DNA from: a virus
Length of the DNA: 29,367 bases
Direction: 5' to 3' (one strand)
Virus record (IMG/VR): IMGVR_UViG_3300043429_000913
Coordinates: 1 to 29,367 of that record
Below the pieces are notes generated by a model that was given only the letters and a program-made list of their open reading frames with translations, had not been told where the DNA came from and did not search any database. This document shows positions 22,313-29,367 of this stretch, in pieces. Position 1 is the stretch's first letter. Every line of letters begins with the position of its first letter. The position numbers and the translations under genes are program-made.

Positions 22313-22783
22313 ATGAAAAAAATACTTGAACTTATTCTATTTGTGATAATCGTCGGCTTGATTGGTTATCTGATATACAACAAGGAAACAACCGTTACTG
22401 AAAAAGCGCCTCTCAATGTTGAAAAGCATATAGATAAATTCGTCTTCTCGGATGTTCCAAAAAGCGAAATAAATGCCAAGCAGCTTGCATACGAAATGCA
22501 ATATTGCAGAATGGTATCAGAGAAAATGCCGGAAATTATGGTCTCATTTAGCAAACAACTGATTAGCGACAATGAACCAGGCAGGCTCGCTCAACTGAAC
22601 CGAGTGAGGACAACGGTTACCTCCTTTACCAAAGTGATTGAGCGCAATGCTCTAATTCAGAGCCAATATGATTCATTGTTTGCATCATTCTACCAAGATG
22701 CTGCCAACGATATAAACACTGATCAAATGTCGGATGATGATTATTTTAAGTCCTATATTGTTTGCTATGAAAAATACATTTGA
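22313..22783 (+). CDS. Single-pass membrane-anchored protein, unknown
   Basis: 156 residues. Residues 5-21 (LELILFVIIVGLIGYLI) form one membrane segment after MKK, with the remaining 130 residues outside the cytoplasm if it is a signal anchor. That part is helical (KQLAYEMQYCRMVSEKMPEI, VRTTVTSFTKVIERNALIQSQY) with Cys at about residues 63 and 152, which could pair. No enzyme motif was seen. The TGA stop sits inside the -35 box of the next promoter. A role in superinfection exclusion or envelope modification is possible but unsupported. Confidence 0.7.
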   Translation: MKKILELILFVIIVGLIGYLIYNKETTVTEKAPLNVEKHIDKFVFSDVPKSEINAKQLAYEMQYCRMVSEKMPEIMVSFSKQLISDNEPGRLAQLNRVRTTVTSFTKVIERNALIQSQYDSLFASFYQDAANDINTDQMSDDDYFKSYIVCYEKYI

Positions 22784-22808
22784 CATTCGCTCAAATTAAG
22801 CGTAAAAT
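22780..22808 (+). promoter_or_regulatory. Sigma-70-type promoter
   Basis: TTGACA (22780-22785), 17 bases, TAAAAT (22803-22808): 11 of 12 consensus bases. The stop codon of the upstream gene (TGA 22781-22783) lies inside the -35 hexamer. It drives the mini-HTH gene at 22840. Confidence 0.8.
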
Positions 22809-22839
22809 ACGTTTTTTAATTGATTCACGAGGAATTCTC

Positions 22840-22971
22840 ATGTCAGACCTGATCATTGAAATTGAAGAAATGTATGTTGCCGGAAAAACCGTAGCGCAAA
22901 TCTCTGAAAAATTGAATATTCCTAAATATTTTGTCTTAAATGTCATTGATAGTTTGACATCTGAAATTTAA
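22840..22971 (+). CDS. Mini helix-turn-helix-like protein, 43 residues
   Basis: ATG at 22840 with GAGG at 22830-22833, seven to eight bases upstream; a longer frame from TTG 22780 is rejected because that TTG is the promoter -35 box. The protein is MSDLIIEIEEMYVAGKTVAQ followed by ISEKLNIPKYFVLNVIDSLT. The order V-A-x-I-S-x-x-L-N-I ... F-V-x-N-V-I fits a resolvase-type HTH and parallels the other two mini proteins. It has its own strong promoter, and its 3' end carries the next one, so it sits between two start points. A regulator role is inferred. Confidence 0.7.
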   Translation: MSDLIIEIEEMYVAGKTVAQISEKLNIPKYFVLNVIDSLTSEI

Positions 22972-22981
22972 TCTGTATAAT
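22954..22981 (+). promoter_or_regulatory. Consensus sigma-70-type promoter for the AAA+ gene operon
   Basis: TTGACA (22954-22959), 16 bases, TATAAT (22976-22981): both hexamers are perfect. It starts in the last codons of the mini-HTH gene. The AAA+ gene ATG is 33 bases further with CGGAG at 23001-23005. Confidence 0.85.
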
Positions 22982-23014
22982 ACTCATTTCTTAAATCAAT
23001 TCGGAGATAATCTG

Positions 23015-24007
23015 ATGGCTACTGTTACCGTTCACAAGGGTTCTTATCGCAACAATCTAATCGTAAATCAGACATTTGATCTGATTCGCGACTACAAAGA
23101 AGGCGTTTATGGTGGTTTTATCACCGTTTACGATGGTGAAAAAACAATGAGAGTAAAAGTAGATTCTCAGAATCATTATGAAATTGATGGCGAAATCACT
23201 GTAACAAAAAAGTCTCCCGTGATGGAATATGTTGAGACTGATGAAGAAATTATGGACCGAATTGAAACTCGCTTTGGTATTCTTGAAGAAATGACCAGAG
23301 CAGCCATATCAAATGACATTCGTGCAATGATCGTGGTAGGACCACCCGGTGTAGGTAAATCATACGGTGTTGAGCGTGAACTGGAACAAGCATCGGTATT
23401 TGATCAAATCGCTGGCACCCCGATCAAGCATAATATCGTCAAAGGTGCATTGACAGCTATTGGACTTTATACTACACTCTACAATTACAGTGATAGCAAC
23501 AATGTCATTGTATTTGATGATAGTGATGGCGTTTTCGGGGATGAGTTGAGTCTCAATCTACTCAAAGCCGCTCTTGATTCTGGTAAGCGCCGTAGAATCT
23601 GCTGGAACTCTGATAGCTATATGCTTCGGCGTGAAGGTATACCGGATTCCTTTGACTTCAAGGGATCAATTATCTTTATTACCAACTTGAATCTTGAGCA
23701 TATCAAGAGTAAAAAGCTACAAGACCATTTAGAAGCACTGCGGAGTCGGTGCCATTACTTGGACCTTACAATGAATACCGAGCGAGAAAAGTTCTTGCGT
23801 ATTAAGCAGATTCATCGCACTGGTGAATTGTTCAAGGGATATAATTTTGGAGAAGAAATGGGTCATCAGATCATTGATTTTATGGAAATGAATAAAAACA
23901 AGCTGCGAGAAATATCTCTTCGTATGGCACTCAAGATTGCTGATCTGACGAAAGTTAGCCCAGTAAATTGGAAAAATTTGGCTGAAGCTACTTGCATGGT
24001 GAACTAA
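23015..24007 (+). CDS. AAA+ ATPase
   Basis: 330 residues. After an N-terminal beta-rich region (1-65), Walker A is GPPGVGKS (109-116), Walker B is NVIVFDDSD (163-171), and sensor 1 is IIFITNLN (about 217-224). RSRCHYLDL could hold the arginine finger. It is a MoxR-like or phage-specific AAA+ protein that I know from T4-like environmental phages as 'AAA family ATPase'. It is not the clamp-loader large subunit gp44 by its N-terminal part. It could remodel a protein or nucleic-acid complex. It is first in an early operon with a perfect promoter. Confidence 0.88.
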   Translation: MATVTVHKGSYRNNLIVNQTFDLIRDYKEGVYGGFITVYDGEKTMRVKVDSQNHYEIDGEITVTKKSPVMEYVETDEEIMDRIETRFGILEEMTRAAISNDIRAMIVVGPPGVGKSYGVERELEQASVFDQIAGTPIKHNIVKGALTAIGLYTTLYNYSDSNNVIVFDDSDGVFGDELSLNLLKAALDSGKRRRICWNSDSYMLRREGIPDSFDFKGSIIFITNLNLEHIKSKKLQDHLEALRSRCHYLDLTMNTEREKFLRIKQIHRTGELFKGYNFGEEMGHQIIDFMEMNKNKLREISLRMALKIADLTKVSPVNWKNLAEATCMVN

Positions 24008-24008
24008 C

Positions 24009-24584
24009 ATGAATATATTCGCTCTTGATACATCACCAAAAACAGCAGCTATGTATCATAATAATTCACATAATATAAAAATGATACTTGAGCACGTGCA
24101 GTTGCTATGCACGGCTCATAGAATCTTAGACGGGGTTGAGGTTCAAGGTAAATCTAAAACTGGAAGAAAAAAGAAACAGTGGATTCTTTCTGATTCCAGT
24201 AAAAATGATTTGATGTATTCAGCTACTCATGTAAATCATCCAAGTGCAATCTGGTGTAGAACAACTGACGAAAATTACAAATGGCTACACGAACTCACGA
24301 TAGAGCTATGCAGAGAGTATGAATATCGTTATGGTAAGATTCATAAGTGCGAGCGAATCGGATTGATTGATATGCTACGCACACCACCAAACAATATTCC
24401 TAACGGGTCATTTACGCCAGTAACGCCAGCAATGCCATCAGAATATATCGTTGAAAATGATTTTGTTGCATCTTATAGAAATTACTATAACAACGGCAAG
24501 CAACATTTAGCAATATGGTCTGGAAAAATAAATGGTAGAAGTGTTCCGCATTGGTATACTGGAAAATTAGCAGAGGAAATGTAG
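24009..24584 (+). CDS. Conserved T4-like phage protein (MNIF...KMILE family)
   Basis: 191 residues. The pattern MNIFALDTSP, then HNIKMILEHVQLLCTAHRILDG (21-42), NHPSAIWCRTTDENYKWLHEL and EYEYRYGKIHKC is one I recall from many T4-like phages, where the protein has no assigned function. Conserved His (H21, H37, H76, H87) and Arg would fit a metal or nucleic-acid site. The C-terminal WYTGKL is a short tail. The gene follows the AAA+ gene by 1 base, so they are probably co-translated. Confidence 0.75.
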   Translation: MNIFALDTSPKTAAMYHNNSHNIKMILEHVQLLCTAHRILDGVEVQGKSKTGRKKKQWILSDSSKNDLMYSATHVNHPSAIWCRTTDENYKWLHELTIELCREYEYRYGKIHKCERIGLIDMLRTPPNNIPNGSFTPVTPAMPSEYIVENDFVASYRNYYNNGKQHLAIWSGKINGRSVPHWYTGKLAEEM

Positions 24585-24585
24585 C

Positions 24586-24795
24586 ATGAATAGGGATTGG
24601 ATCGTTGTTCCGATGACATTGTTTGCCGGAGCTTTACTCACCGTACTTTTAATTAGGTCAGAACTCAACGGACGTGTATCGCTTAGAAAAGAAGAATGGA
24701 GATGTATAAAATCAATAATGGTTGACAATAGGAACGTGGATAAAGTAGAATGTATTCTTTACAGCAAAGAGGAAAAAGACAATGACTCTGAATGA
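24586..24795 (+). CDS. Small single-pass membrane protein
   Basis: 69 residues, starting 1 base after the previous stop. Residues 5-23 (WIVVPMTLFAGALLTVLLI) are one membrane segment; the rest is basic then acidic with two Cys (C40, C57). Its end overlaps the next gene by 14 bases and contains a candidate promoter (24722-24751). Function unknown. Confidence 0.65.
   Translation: MNRDWIVVPMTLFAGALLTVLLIRSELNGRVSLRKEEWRCIKSIMVDNRNVDKVECILYSKEEKDNDSE
24722..24751 (+). promoter_or_regulatory. Candidate internal sigma-70-type promoter
   Basis: TTGACA (24722-24727), 18 bases, TAGAAT (24746-24751), lying inside the small membrane-protein gene and 30 bases before the ATG at 24782. Weaker than the others because of the 18-base spacing. 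Confidence 0.5.
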
Positions 24796-25075
24796 TGAAA
24801 AAATCTACGTGATTGAAACAATATCAATGTTCAAGATGACCTACTACGTTAGAGCGAGATGCGAAACTGATGCCCTGGACGAGGTATGTTGTAACAAAGA
24901 CAATGATTCCTTTATTGAGGGTTCTCAGCGTCATGTTGATGAGATTCAAATCAACGCAAGAGAAGTAACCGAAGATGAATTTATCAAGGAGTTTGATAAG
25001 GAAAATGAGTACTTGTCGGGGTGGCCGAGGGAAACAAAATTGGCCAGAATCAACGAGATAAACTATGAGAAGTAA
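24782..25075 (+). CDS. Small conserved phage protein
   Basis: 97 residues; AGAGGA at 24769-24774 supports the start. IYVIETISMFKMTYYVRARCETDALDEV (8-35) and EYLSGWPRETKLARINEINYE at the end recur in T4-like phages in my memory as a hypothetical family. It is acidic, with no membrane segment. It overlaps the next gene by 11 bases. It has a similar N-terminal pattern to the protein at 22054-22302. Confidence 0.7.
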   Translation: MTLNDEKIYVIETISMFKMTYYVRARCETDALDEVCCNKDNDSFIEGSQRHVDEIQINAREVTEDEFIKEFDKENEYLSGWPRETKLARINEINYEK

Positions 25076-25886
25076 TTATTGGAGTTGTTCAAAATTTGCT
25101 GATTGGGTACGGGGTGTACCTAGATTAACGTGCGGAACATCTCAAGAATGGAATGATTGGGAAAAGGAATGTAAGAAGCGGCATCCTCTTCGGTATCGGT
25201 TGGCAGAAGGGTTAGGCAATTTACAGGATTTTGTTATGTGGCCATTAGATAAACTCTACTCAATCAAGTATTGGCTTATAAATCGGTTTATCACCAAGAC
25301 TCACGCGCTGACTTCTAATTTGAAAAGGGGTTCTTGGTATGAGATGGATGACCGAATAATAAATTGTTTGTTTGATGAGCTTGTAAACTTCGTCGAGGTG
25401 GAGAAGGCATGGAAGAATATTGTTTTTTCCGAGAGAGAAGTGAAGAAGTATAACGCTCCTTGGTATGCTACTGGTTGGTTCAGATTTAGAAATTGGCGCT
25501 CACCGGAGGCCGGGGCCGATTATCTTGATTGGGAATCTACACTGATTATGGACGAATCTTGGGGTTATCACAAAGATAATCCAGATTATGGAAAGAAATC
25601 CTCTCAAGCGGAAACAGCAGAAACAATCTCTAAACTGTATCACTGGTGGAAGTTTGAGCGTCCAAACAGAAAGGAGCCTCATGAATTAAGTGGTTGGAGT
25701 GAAATTTGTAGAAAACGCGATGAATCTGACAAAGGAGTATTCGGAAGCCACGATGAAACTGATGAAGAATGTGCTGAGTCCAAAAAAGCGATAGAGTTAG
25801 CCACGAGAATCGAAGAAGAGTATCATGCTGAAGATACTCAGATGTTGATAGATTTAATTCAAATTCGCAGAAGCCTTTGGACTTAA
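25065..25886 (+). CDS. Conserved-type phage protein, function unknown
   Basis: 273 residues, Trp-rich (about 17 Trp), start overlapping the previous gene. Blocks such as RHPLRYRLAEGLGNLQDFVMWP (36-57), DDRIINCLFDELVNFVEVEKAW (95-116) and YHWWKFERPNRKEPHEL (192-208) stand out. The last 40 residues are acidic helix. I recall similar Trp-rich hypotheticals in T4-like phages but no function. It ends just before a late-promoter-like element. Confidence 0.7.
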   Translation: MRSNYWSCSKFADWVRGVPRLTCGTSQEWNDWEKECKKRHPLRYRLAEGLGNLQDFVMWPLDKLYSIKYWLINRFITKTHALTSNLKRGSWYEMDDRIINCLFDELVNFVEVEKAWKNIVFSEREVKKYNAPWYATGWFRFRNWRSPEAGADYLDWESTLIMDESWGYHKDNPDYGKKSSQAETAETISKLYHWWKFERPNRKEPHELSGWSEICRKRDESDKGVFGSHDETDEECAESKKAIELATRIEEEYHAEDTQMLIDLIQIRRSLWT

Positions 25887-25899
25887 AAAGATAAATACA
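25885..25899 (+). promoter_or_regulatory. Candidate T4-type late promoter
   Basis: AAAAAGATAAATACA, identical over 15 bases to 8644-8658, begins at the last base of the preceding stop codon area and includes GATAAATA (late consensus TATAAATA). The mini-HTH ATG is 17 bases downstream with GAGG at 25904-25907. Confidence 0.45.
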
Positions 25900-25916
25900 G
25901 ATTGAGGTAACGCAAA

Positions 25917-26057
25917 ATGAAAACGCCAATCATTGATCAAGTAAAAGCAATGATTATTGAGGGAAAGTCTTATGAGGAAATATCCTCAGAAGTTAAAGTC
26001 TCACATGATCTGATTGAATCTATCGCCTTATACTTGACAAAAACATCGCAAATTTGA
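25917..26057 (+). CDS. Mini helix-turn-helix-like protein, 46 residues
   Basis: MKTPIIDQVKAMIIEGKSYE then EISSEVKVSHDLIESIALYL. The arrangement (helix, G-K, E-I-S-x-x-V-x-V turn, helix with L-I-E-S-I) matches the two other mini proteins at 21877 and 22840. Unlike them, it is preceded by a late-promoter-like element rather than a sigma-70 one. It is followed at once by a strong terminator that uses the last base of the stop, so it forms a monocistronic unit. Function inferred as DNA binding only. Confidence 0.65.
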   Translation: MKTPIIDQVKAMIIEGKSYEEISSEVKVSHDLIESIALYLTKTSQI

Positions 26058-26082
26058 AATAACCGCCGCAAGGCGGTTATTT
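26057..26082 (+). terminator. Rho-independent terminator
   Basis: AAATAACCGCC / GGCGGTTATTT forms an 11-bp stem around GCAA, followed on the plus strand by further T. The 3' strand supplies the T-tract and the 5' strand the A-tract, so it could work in both directions. Confidence 0.88.
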
Positions 26083-26174
26083 TTAACAATGTTCAGAAAA
26101 ACACTTGCAATCATGATGGTTGTATAGTACACTTTAACTTCAACTTAACAATCTATGTGAGAAGAAGACCAACA

Positions 26175-26867
26175 ATGAAGATTTTATCTATCCTTAGTAG
26201 TGATAAGGACTTTAAAAGCAACATCGCTGTTGCCGCAACGGTAGTCATATCAATCATCGGAGTTCATGCTTATAATAATATTGACACAAGACTCGGTGCT
26301 ATAGAAAATAGACTGAATGGAGAAGTGGAAGTAACATTGGAAAAGGATCCATATTGGAAATCTCCAACAAAAAACACGATGAATGAATTTAGTTCACAAT
26401 CATCAAGGCTGTACAATACGCATCATAAACTTGTTCTATCTCGGCAAGATATAAATTGTCTTGCTAAAAATATCTATCACGAAGCAAGATTTGAGCCGTA
26501 TATCGGAAAATTAGCAGTTGCTCAAGTAACATTTAATCGCGCATTGGATGGTCGTTGGGGCGATTCAATATGTGATGTGGTGTATGCAAAAAAGCAATTT
26601 AGTTGGACTCTTAAAAAGAGCCTTCGTAATAAAAAGCTACCAAATAAAAGATTGAAAGCCATTCTACACGTAGTAGATAGATTCCAACATGGTGTGCGTG
26701 TCATTGAGTTAGATGATGCCAAATGGTATCACGCTAATTATGTTAGTCCAAAGTGGCGAGCAGATTACAAAAAGATCAATCAGATTGGACTACATATTTT
26801 TTACAAGGAAAGAGGAATCAGCAATAGATACTCCGAGCGACAACTAATAGCAGATAGCCATCAATGA
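26175..26867 (+). CDS. SleB-type cell wall hydrolase (endolysin)
   Basis: 230 residues from ATG 26175; a GTG at 26157 is in frame but has no ribosome site. Residues 16-33 (NIAVAATVVISIIGVHAY) form an N-terminal membrane segment of moderate hydrophobicity, possibly a signal-arrest-release anchor. The Hydrolase_2 domain follows: DINCLAKNIYHEARFEPYIG (92-111, catalytic Glu at 103), KLAVAQVTFNRALDGRWGDSICDVVY (112-137) and KQFSW (140-144). It would cut peptidoglycan for lysis or, less likely, entry. It overlaps uvsW by 4 bases. Confidence 0.88.
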   Translation: MKILSILSSDKDFKSNIAVAATVVISIIGVHAYNNIDTRLGAIENRLNGEVEVTLEKDPYWKSPTKNTMNEFSSQSSRLYNTHHKLVLSRQDINCLAKNIYHEARFEPYIGKLAVAQVTFNRALDGRWGDSICDVVYAKKQFSWTLKKSLRNKKLPNKRLKAILHVVDRFQHGVRVIELDDAKWYHANYVSPKWRADYKKINQIGLHIFYKERGISNRYSERQLIADSHQ

Positions 26868-28327
26868 TGAAAACGTGTATTATACAAGTATTAGATGAGG
26901 TTAACATTAAGCTGGTTAATTTGGAAGCAGATGTTAGACGAAAATTGGCAGCAAAATTTAATTATGATGTGCCTGGCGCAAGATATATGCCAGCAGTAAA
27001 ATTAGGGAGATGGAACGGCAAGGAATCATTCTTTTCCATCGCGGGTTCTACTTATCTTAATGTACTTCCGGAGATCATACCCATCTTAGAGAAGGATGGG
27101 TATGATTTTGTATTGGATGATAAAAGAAAGACTCATCGTCATTTTCATTTTGATCCTGTTTCGGAAACAACATTTGATAACAGAAATTGGCCAGATGGAC
27201 ATCCTATTGCTGGACAACCCATTCTTCTTCGTGATTATCAGGTAAGCGCAATCAATAGCTTTTTAGCTAATCCACAGTGCCTACAAGAGTTGGCCACTGG
27301 TGCTGGTAAAACAATTTTATGCGCCTCAATGAGTGCCACCGTAGAAAAGTATGGTCGGACTATAATCATCGTCCCAAACAAATCACTGATCACTCAAACA
27401 GAAGCCGATTACAAAAACATGGGGCTTGATACTGGTGTTTATTATGGTGATAGAAAAGAAATAGGAAAAACTCATACTATTTGTACATGGCAATCAATGT
27501 ACAATATGATGAAGAACACCATTGATGGAACAGCGGAAATTCCAATTCATGAGTTTATTGAAGGTGTTGTTTGTGTAATAGTTGATGAGTGCCATCAGCT
27601 AAAAGCAAAGGCTTTGCGCGAATTAATGACCGGACCATTGGCAAATATTCCAATCAGATGGGGATTAACCGGTACCATTCCAAAAGAACAATATGAATTC
27701 ATGAGTTTATTTTGCAGCATTGGACAGGTAATAGGAAAGCTATCTGCGAAGGAACTGCAAGACGAGGGACACTTATCTGATTGTCATATCAATATTATTC
27801 AATTGGTAGATCACGGTGAATTCAAGGATTATCAAAAAGAATTGAAGTTTTTGACAGAAAATCCAGAAAGACTCGGCCAAATTGCTAAAATAATTGACAA
27901 GATAAAGCAATCTGGCAATACGTTGGTGTTGGTTGACCGAGTAGCCAGCGGAAAAGAAATTGCAGCTAGATTGGGCGAAGATGCTGTATTCGTGAGCGGA
28001 AGTACCAAATCAAAAAACAGAAAAGAAGAATACGATTCAATCTCAGGCAGTGATGGTAAAGTTATTGTGGCAACGTATGGCGTGGCGAGTACAGGTATCA
28101 ATATTCCAAGATTGTTCAACATTGTACTAATCGAACCGGGCCGCTCTTTCGTAAGATGCATCCAGTCCATTGGTAGAGGACTAAGAAAAGCAGCCGACAA
28201 GAATCACGTGGAGATTTATGATATAACCTCTACTTGTAGGTTTTCAAAGCGACACCTCACGAAAAGAATACAGTATTACAAAGATGCTCAATATCCTTAT
28301 TCAAAAGAAAAGTTAGAATGGCGTTGA
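26864..28327 (+). CDS. uvsW: UvsW helicase (superfamily 2)
   Basis: 487 residues (T4: 503 to 587 depending on form). It unwinds branched DNA and R-loops, and in T4 ends origin-dependent replication. The N-terminal 100 residues are the small DNA-binding domain (KFNYDVPGARYMPAVKLGRWNG). The Q-like motif LLRDYQVSAI (121-130), motif I ATGAGKT (144-150), II DECH (241-244), III LTGT (268-271), V region VATYGVASTGINIP and VI QSIGRGLRK are all intact. The ATG at 26864 overlaps the lysin stop. Its TGA stop (28325-28327) lies in the -35 box of the next promoter. Confidence 0.95.
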   Translation: MMKTCIIQVLDEVNIKLVNLEADVRRKLAAKFNYDVPGARYMPAVKLGRWNGKESFFSIAGSTYLNVLPEIIPILEKDGYDFVLDDKRKTHRHFHFDPVSETTFDNRNWPDGHPIAGQPILLRDYQVSAINSFLANPQCLQELATGAGKTILCASMSATVEKYGRTIIIVPNKSLITQTEADYKNMGLDTGVYYGDRKEIGKTHTICTWQSMYNMMKNTIDGTAEIPIHEFIEGVVCVIVDECHQLKAKALRELMTGPLANIPIRWGLTGTIPKEQYEFMSLFCSIGQVIGKLSAKELQDEGHLSDCHINIIQLVDHGEFKDYQKELKFLTENPERLGQIAKIIDKIKQSGNTLVLVDRVASGKEIAARLGEDAVFVSGSTKSKNRKEEYDSISGSDGKVIVATYGVASTGINIPRLFNIVLIEPGRSFVRCIQSIGRGLRKAADKNHVEIYDITSTCRFSKRHLTKRIQYYKDAQYPYSKEKLEWR

Positions 28328-28352
28328 CAAGGGACATATTATGTGCTATAGT
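28324..28352 (+). promoter_or_regulatory. Sigma-70-type promoter
   Basis: TTGACA (28324-28329), 17 bases, TATAGT (28347-28352): 11 of 12 consensus bases. The uvsW stop TGA is inside the -35 hexamer. It is followed by AAAGGAG (28364-28370) and a TTG start at 28381. Confidence 0.82.
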
Positions 28353-28380
28353 GAATCATTAACAAAGGAGTGTCAGTAAG

Positions 28381-28884
28381 TTGAGAATTTTAACATTAGA
28401 TGAAAATCAAGCATATGAATTGAATTTTCTACCCAAAGAGGTAGATGACATCAGATTCGCTATATTTGACAATAGCAATCCTAATTCACCCGATTACTAT
28501 TTTATACCGCTGATCTTTCTTGAGAGTTTTTCAAGTCCAGCTTTGGTGCTGAAAATCGGTAATCATGTTATTAAAATGCCCGTAGATTGGCAAGTGCTAA
28601 TCGGTGAGCCAGATATGGGAGATTTGGAAATATTGCCGCTAACTGCAATATCCGACAGAGGATTCAAGGTATTTTCATACAATCCTCTGACCAGTTTTAG
28701 TCCCACGTTTTATGACATTGAAATTATTGATGTATATCATGAAGTAACATGGTATGCGCCTAAATTAAAAAATGGACAGATGCTTTGTGTTCCACTAACT
28801 GATGACCCTATGCCTCAGTGTATCTACTTCGTAAAAGATATTAGTAGAAATTGCGAAGTAGTAAACTATCAACACGCATGGTGA
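28381..28884 (+). CDS. Conserved-type phage protein upstream of gp62
   Basis: 167 residues from a TTG start, supported by AAAGGAG ten bases upstream and lack of an ATG nearby. The protein is beta-rich; a stretch LTAISDRGFKVFSYNPLTSFSPTFYDIEIIDVY (about 88-120) and GQMLCVPLTDDPMPQCIYFVKDISRNCEVV (131-160) recur in environmental T4-like phages as I recall, always as hypotheticals. No membrane segment or enzyme motif. It is expressed from a near-consensus promoter with the clamp-loader gene, suggesting a replication or early role. Confidence 0.75.
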   Translation: MRILTLDENQAYELNFLPKEVDDIRFAIFDNSNPNSPDYYFIPLIFLESFSSPALVLKIGNHVIKMPVDWQVLIGEPDMGDLEILPLTAISDRGFKVFSYNPLTSFSPTFYDIEIIDVYHEVTWYAPKLKNGQMLCVPLTDDPMPQCIYFVKDISRNCEVVNYQHAW

Positions 28885-28888
28885 TTTA

Positions 28889-29356
28889 ATGAGCGAATTG
28901 GATATATCTAACGAAATGGCTAAACTTGATCTTAAAGATAGGAACTTTTATGAGTCACTATCAGACGAAGATAAAAAACAGTTTAGTGCATACCTTATGA
29001 TACGCTGGGGGTCTTGCGTCCAAGGAGATGTTGATTTGCAAGAATACTATATTATGGCTTGTAATCAGAGATTAAATAAACACTTTTTTGCGTTAAATAA
29101 ACATCCTCAATTGCAATGGCTATGTGCTACCACGATATCACCGGGAATGGGAAAATTTAAGCACAATTGGATTCCTGTAAAGAAAAAAGAATCTAAGTCT
29201 AACAATAAAATAGAAAAATTCTTGACAAAGTTGTATCCATCTTATAAAATGGATGATATTCAGATACTGGCGTCTTTGACAACCAATGCTGAATTAAAAT
29301 CCCTTGCAAAAAGCACGGGAATGACTCCAGAACAAATTAAAAAGGAAATCGGATGA
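28889..29356 (+). CDS. 62: Clamp-loader small subunit (gp62-like)
   Basis: 155 residues (T4 gp62: 187). The middle (LNKHFFALNKHPQLQWLCATTISPGMGKFKHNWIPVKKK, about 61-99) matches the gp62 pattern in T4-like phages: a short acidic start, an L-N-K-H-F helix and a helix-rich C-terminus (ILASLTTNAELKSLAKSTGM) that contacts the large subunit gp44. gp44/gp62 loads the gp45 clamp. No gp44 or gp45 is in the window. T4 gp62 is itself poorly conserved, so the call is by pattern and context. Its stop overlaps another ATG (ATGA). Confidence 0.65.
   Translation: MSELDISNEMAKLDLKDRNFYESLSDEDKKQFSAYLMIRWGSCVQGDVDLQEYYIMACNQRLNKHFFALNKHPQLQWLCATTISPGMGKFKHNWIPVKKKESKSNNKIEKFLTKLYPSYKMDDIQILASLTTNAELKSLAKSTGMTPEQIKKEIG
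29222..29250 (+). promoter_or_regulatory. Candidate sigma-70-type promoter inside the gp62-like gene
   Basis: TTGACA (29222-29227), 17 bases, TAAAAT (29245-29250), about 100 bases before the next ATG at 29353. In T4 the genes after 62 (regA, 43) also have internal promoters. Confidence 0.45.
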
Positions 29357-29367
29357 TTTTAACAAAT
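29353..29367 (+). CDS. Start of the next gene, cut by the window end
   Basis: ATG at 29353 overlaps the gp62-like stop (ATGA) and is open to the window end (MILTN). GGAAATCGG lies just upstream. In T4 the gene after 62 is regA, but five codons are too few to name it. Confidence 0.35.

Noticed and set aside
22780-22839. 63-residue protein starting at TTG 22780
   Set aside because: TTG is the -35 hexamer. ATG 22840 has a ribosome site and starts the HTH-like part.
25065-25886. Trp-rich protein as membrane protein
   Set aside because: Trp are spread among charged residues; no continuous hydrophobic segment of membrane length.
26105-26133. Promoter before the SleB gene (TTGCAA-17-TACACT)
   Set aside because: Only 4 of 6 matches in each box; TATAGT nearby is at wrong spacing. 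Not strong enough to call, although a promoter after the terminator is expected.

Overview
The window is a contiguous piece of a T4-superfamily (myovirus) phage genome. Hallmark proteins are a gp17-type large terminase, a gp32-type single-strand DNA-binding protein, UvsX recombinase, a UvsY-like mediator, UvsW helicase and a gp62-like clamp-loader subunit. DNA is AT-rich, genes are packed with ATGA or TAATG overlaps, and promoters of the sigma-70 type (TTGACA-17-TATAAT) drive the early half. The SleB-type lysin, the sigma-70 promoters and the glycan genes suggest a Gram-negative host, but the host cannot be named from sequence.

Layout. (1) 1-11.7 kb, plus strand: virion and packaging block. 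It has a Lys-rich putative internal protein, small virion-like proteins, a translationally coupled run of four accessory proteins (two with ADP-ribosyltransferase-like motifs, two starting with the same MRAKEFI leader), a repeat-bearing fibre-like protein, a secreted staphylococcal-type nuclease, the terminase, a stand-alone TnpB, and two conserved phage proteins. (2) 11.7-15.9 kb: recombination block. A 290-base non-coding leader with a predicted H-type pseudoknot precedes gp32; then come a GIY-YIG homing endonuclease, uvsX, a small acidic protein and a UvsY-like protein. (3) 15.9-21.8 kb: a leaderless-looking deaminase gene, then a minus-strand seven-gene glycan cassette (nucleotidyltransferase-cupin fusion, glycosyltransferases, methyltransferases, a ParB-like protein) with a divergent plus-strand glycosyltransferase. 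(4) 21.7-29.4 kb, plus strand: early block of small proteins, including three tiny helix-turn-helix-like proteins, an AAA+ ATPase, a SleB lysin, UvsW and a gp62-like protein.

How it works together. gp32, UvsX, UvsY and UvsW form the T4-type recombination-dependent replication module; the gp62-like protein belongs to the sliding-clamp loader. The pseudoknot plus AU-rich leader in front of gp32 has the layout of the autogenous translational operator of T4 gene 32. The first block may supply proteins packaged in the head and injected. TnpB and the GIY-YIG protein sit next to the most conserved genes and look like homing elements. The glycan cassette probably modifies virion or host surface sugars.

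The least explained items are the structured RNA upstream of gp32, the mini-HTH family with near-consensus promoters whose -35 box contains the stop codon of the previous gene, and the TnpB locus at the terminase stop codon. No tRNA genes or CRISPR arrays were seen.
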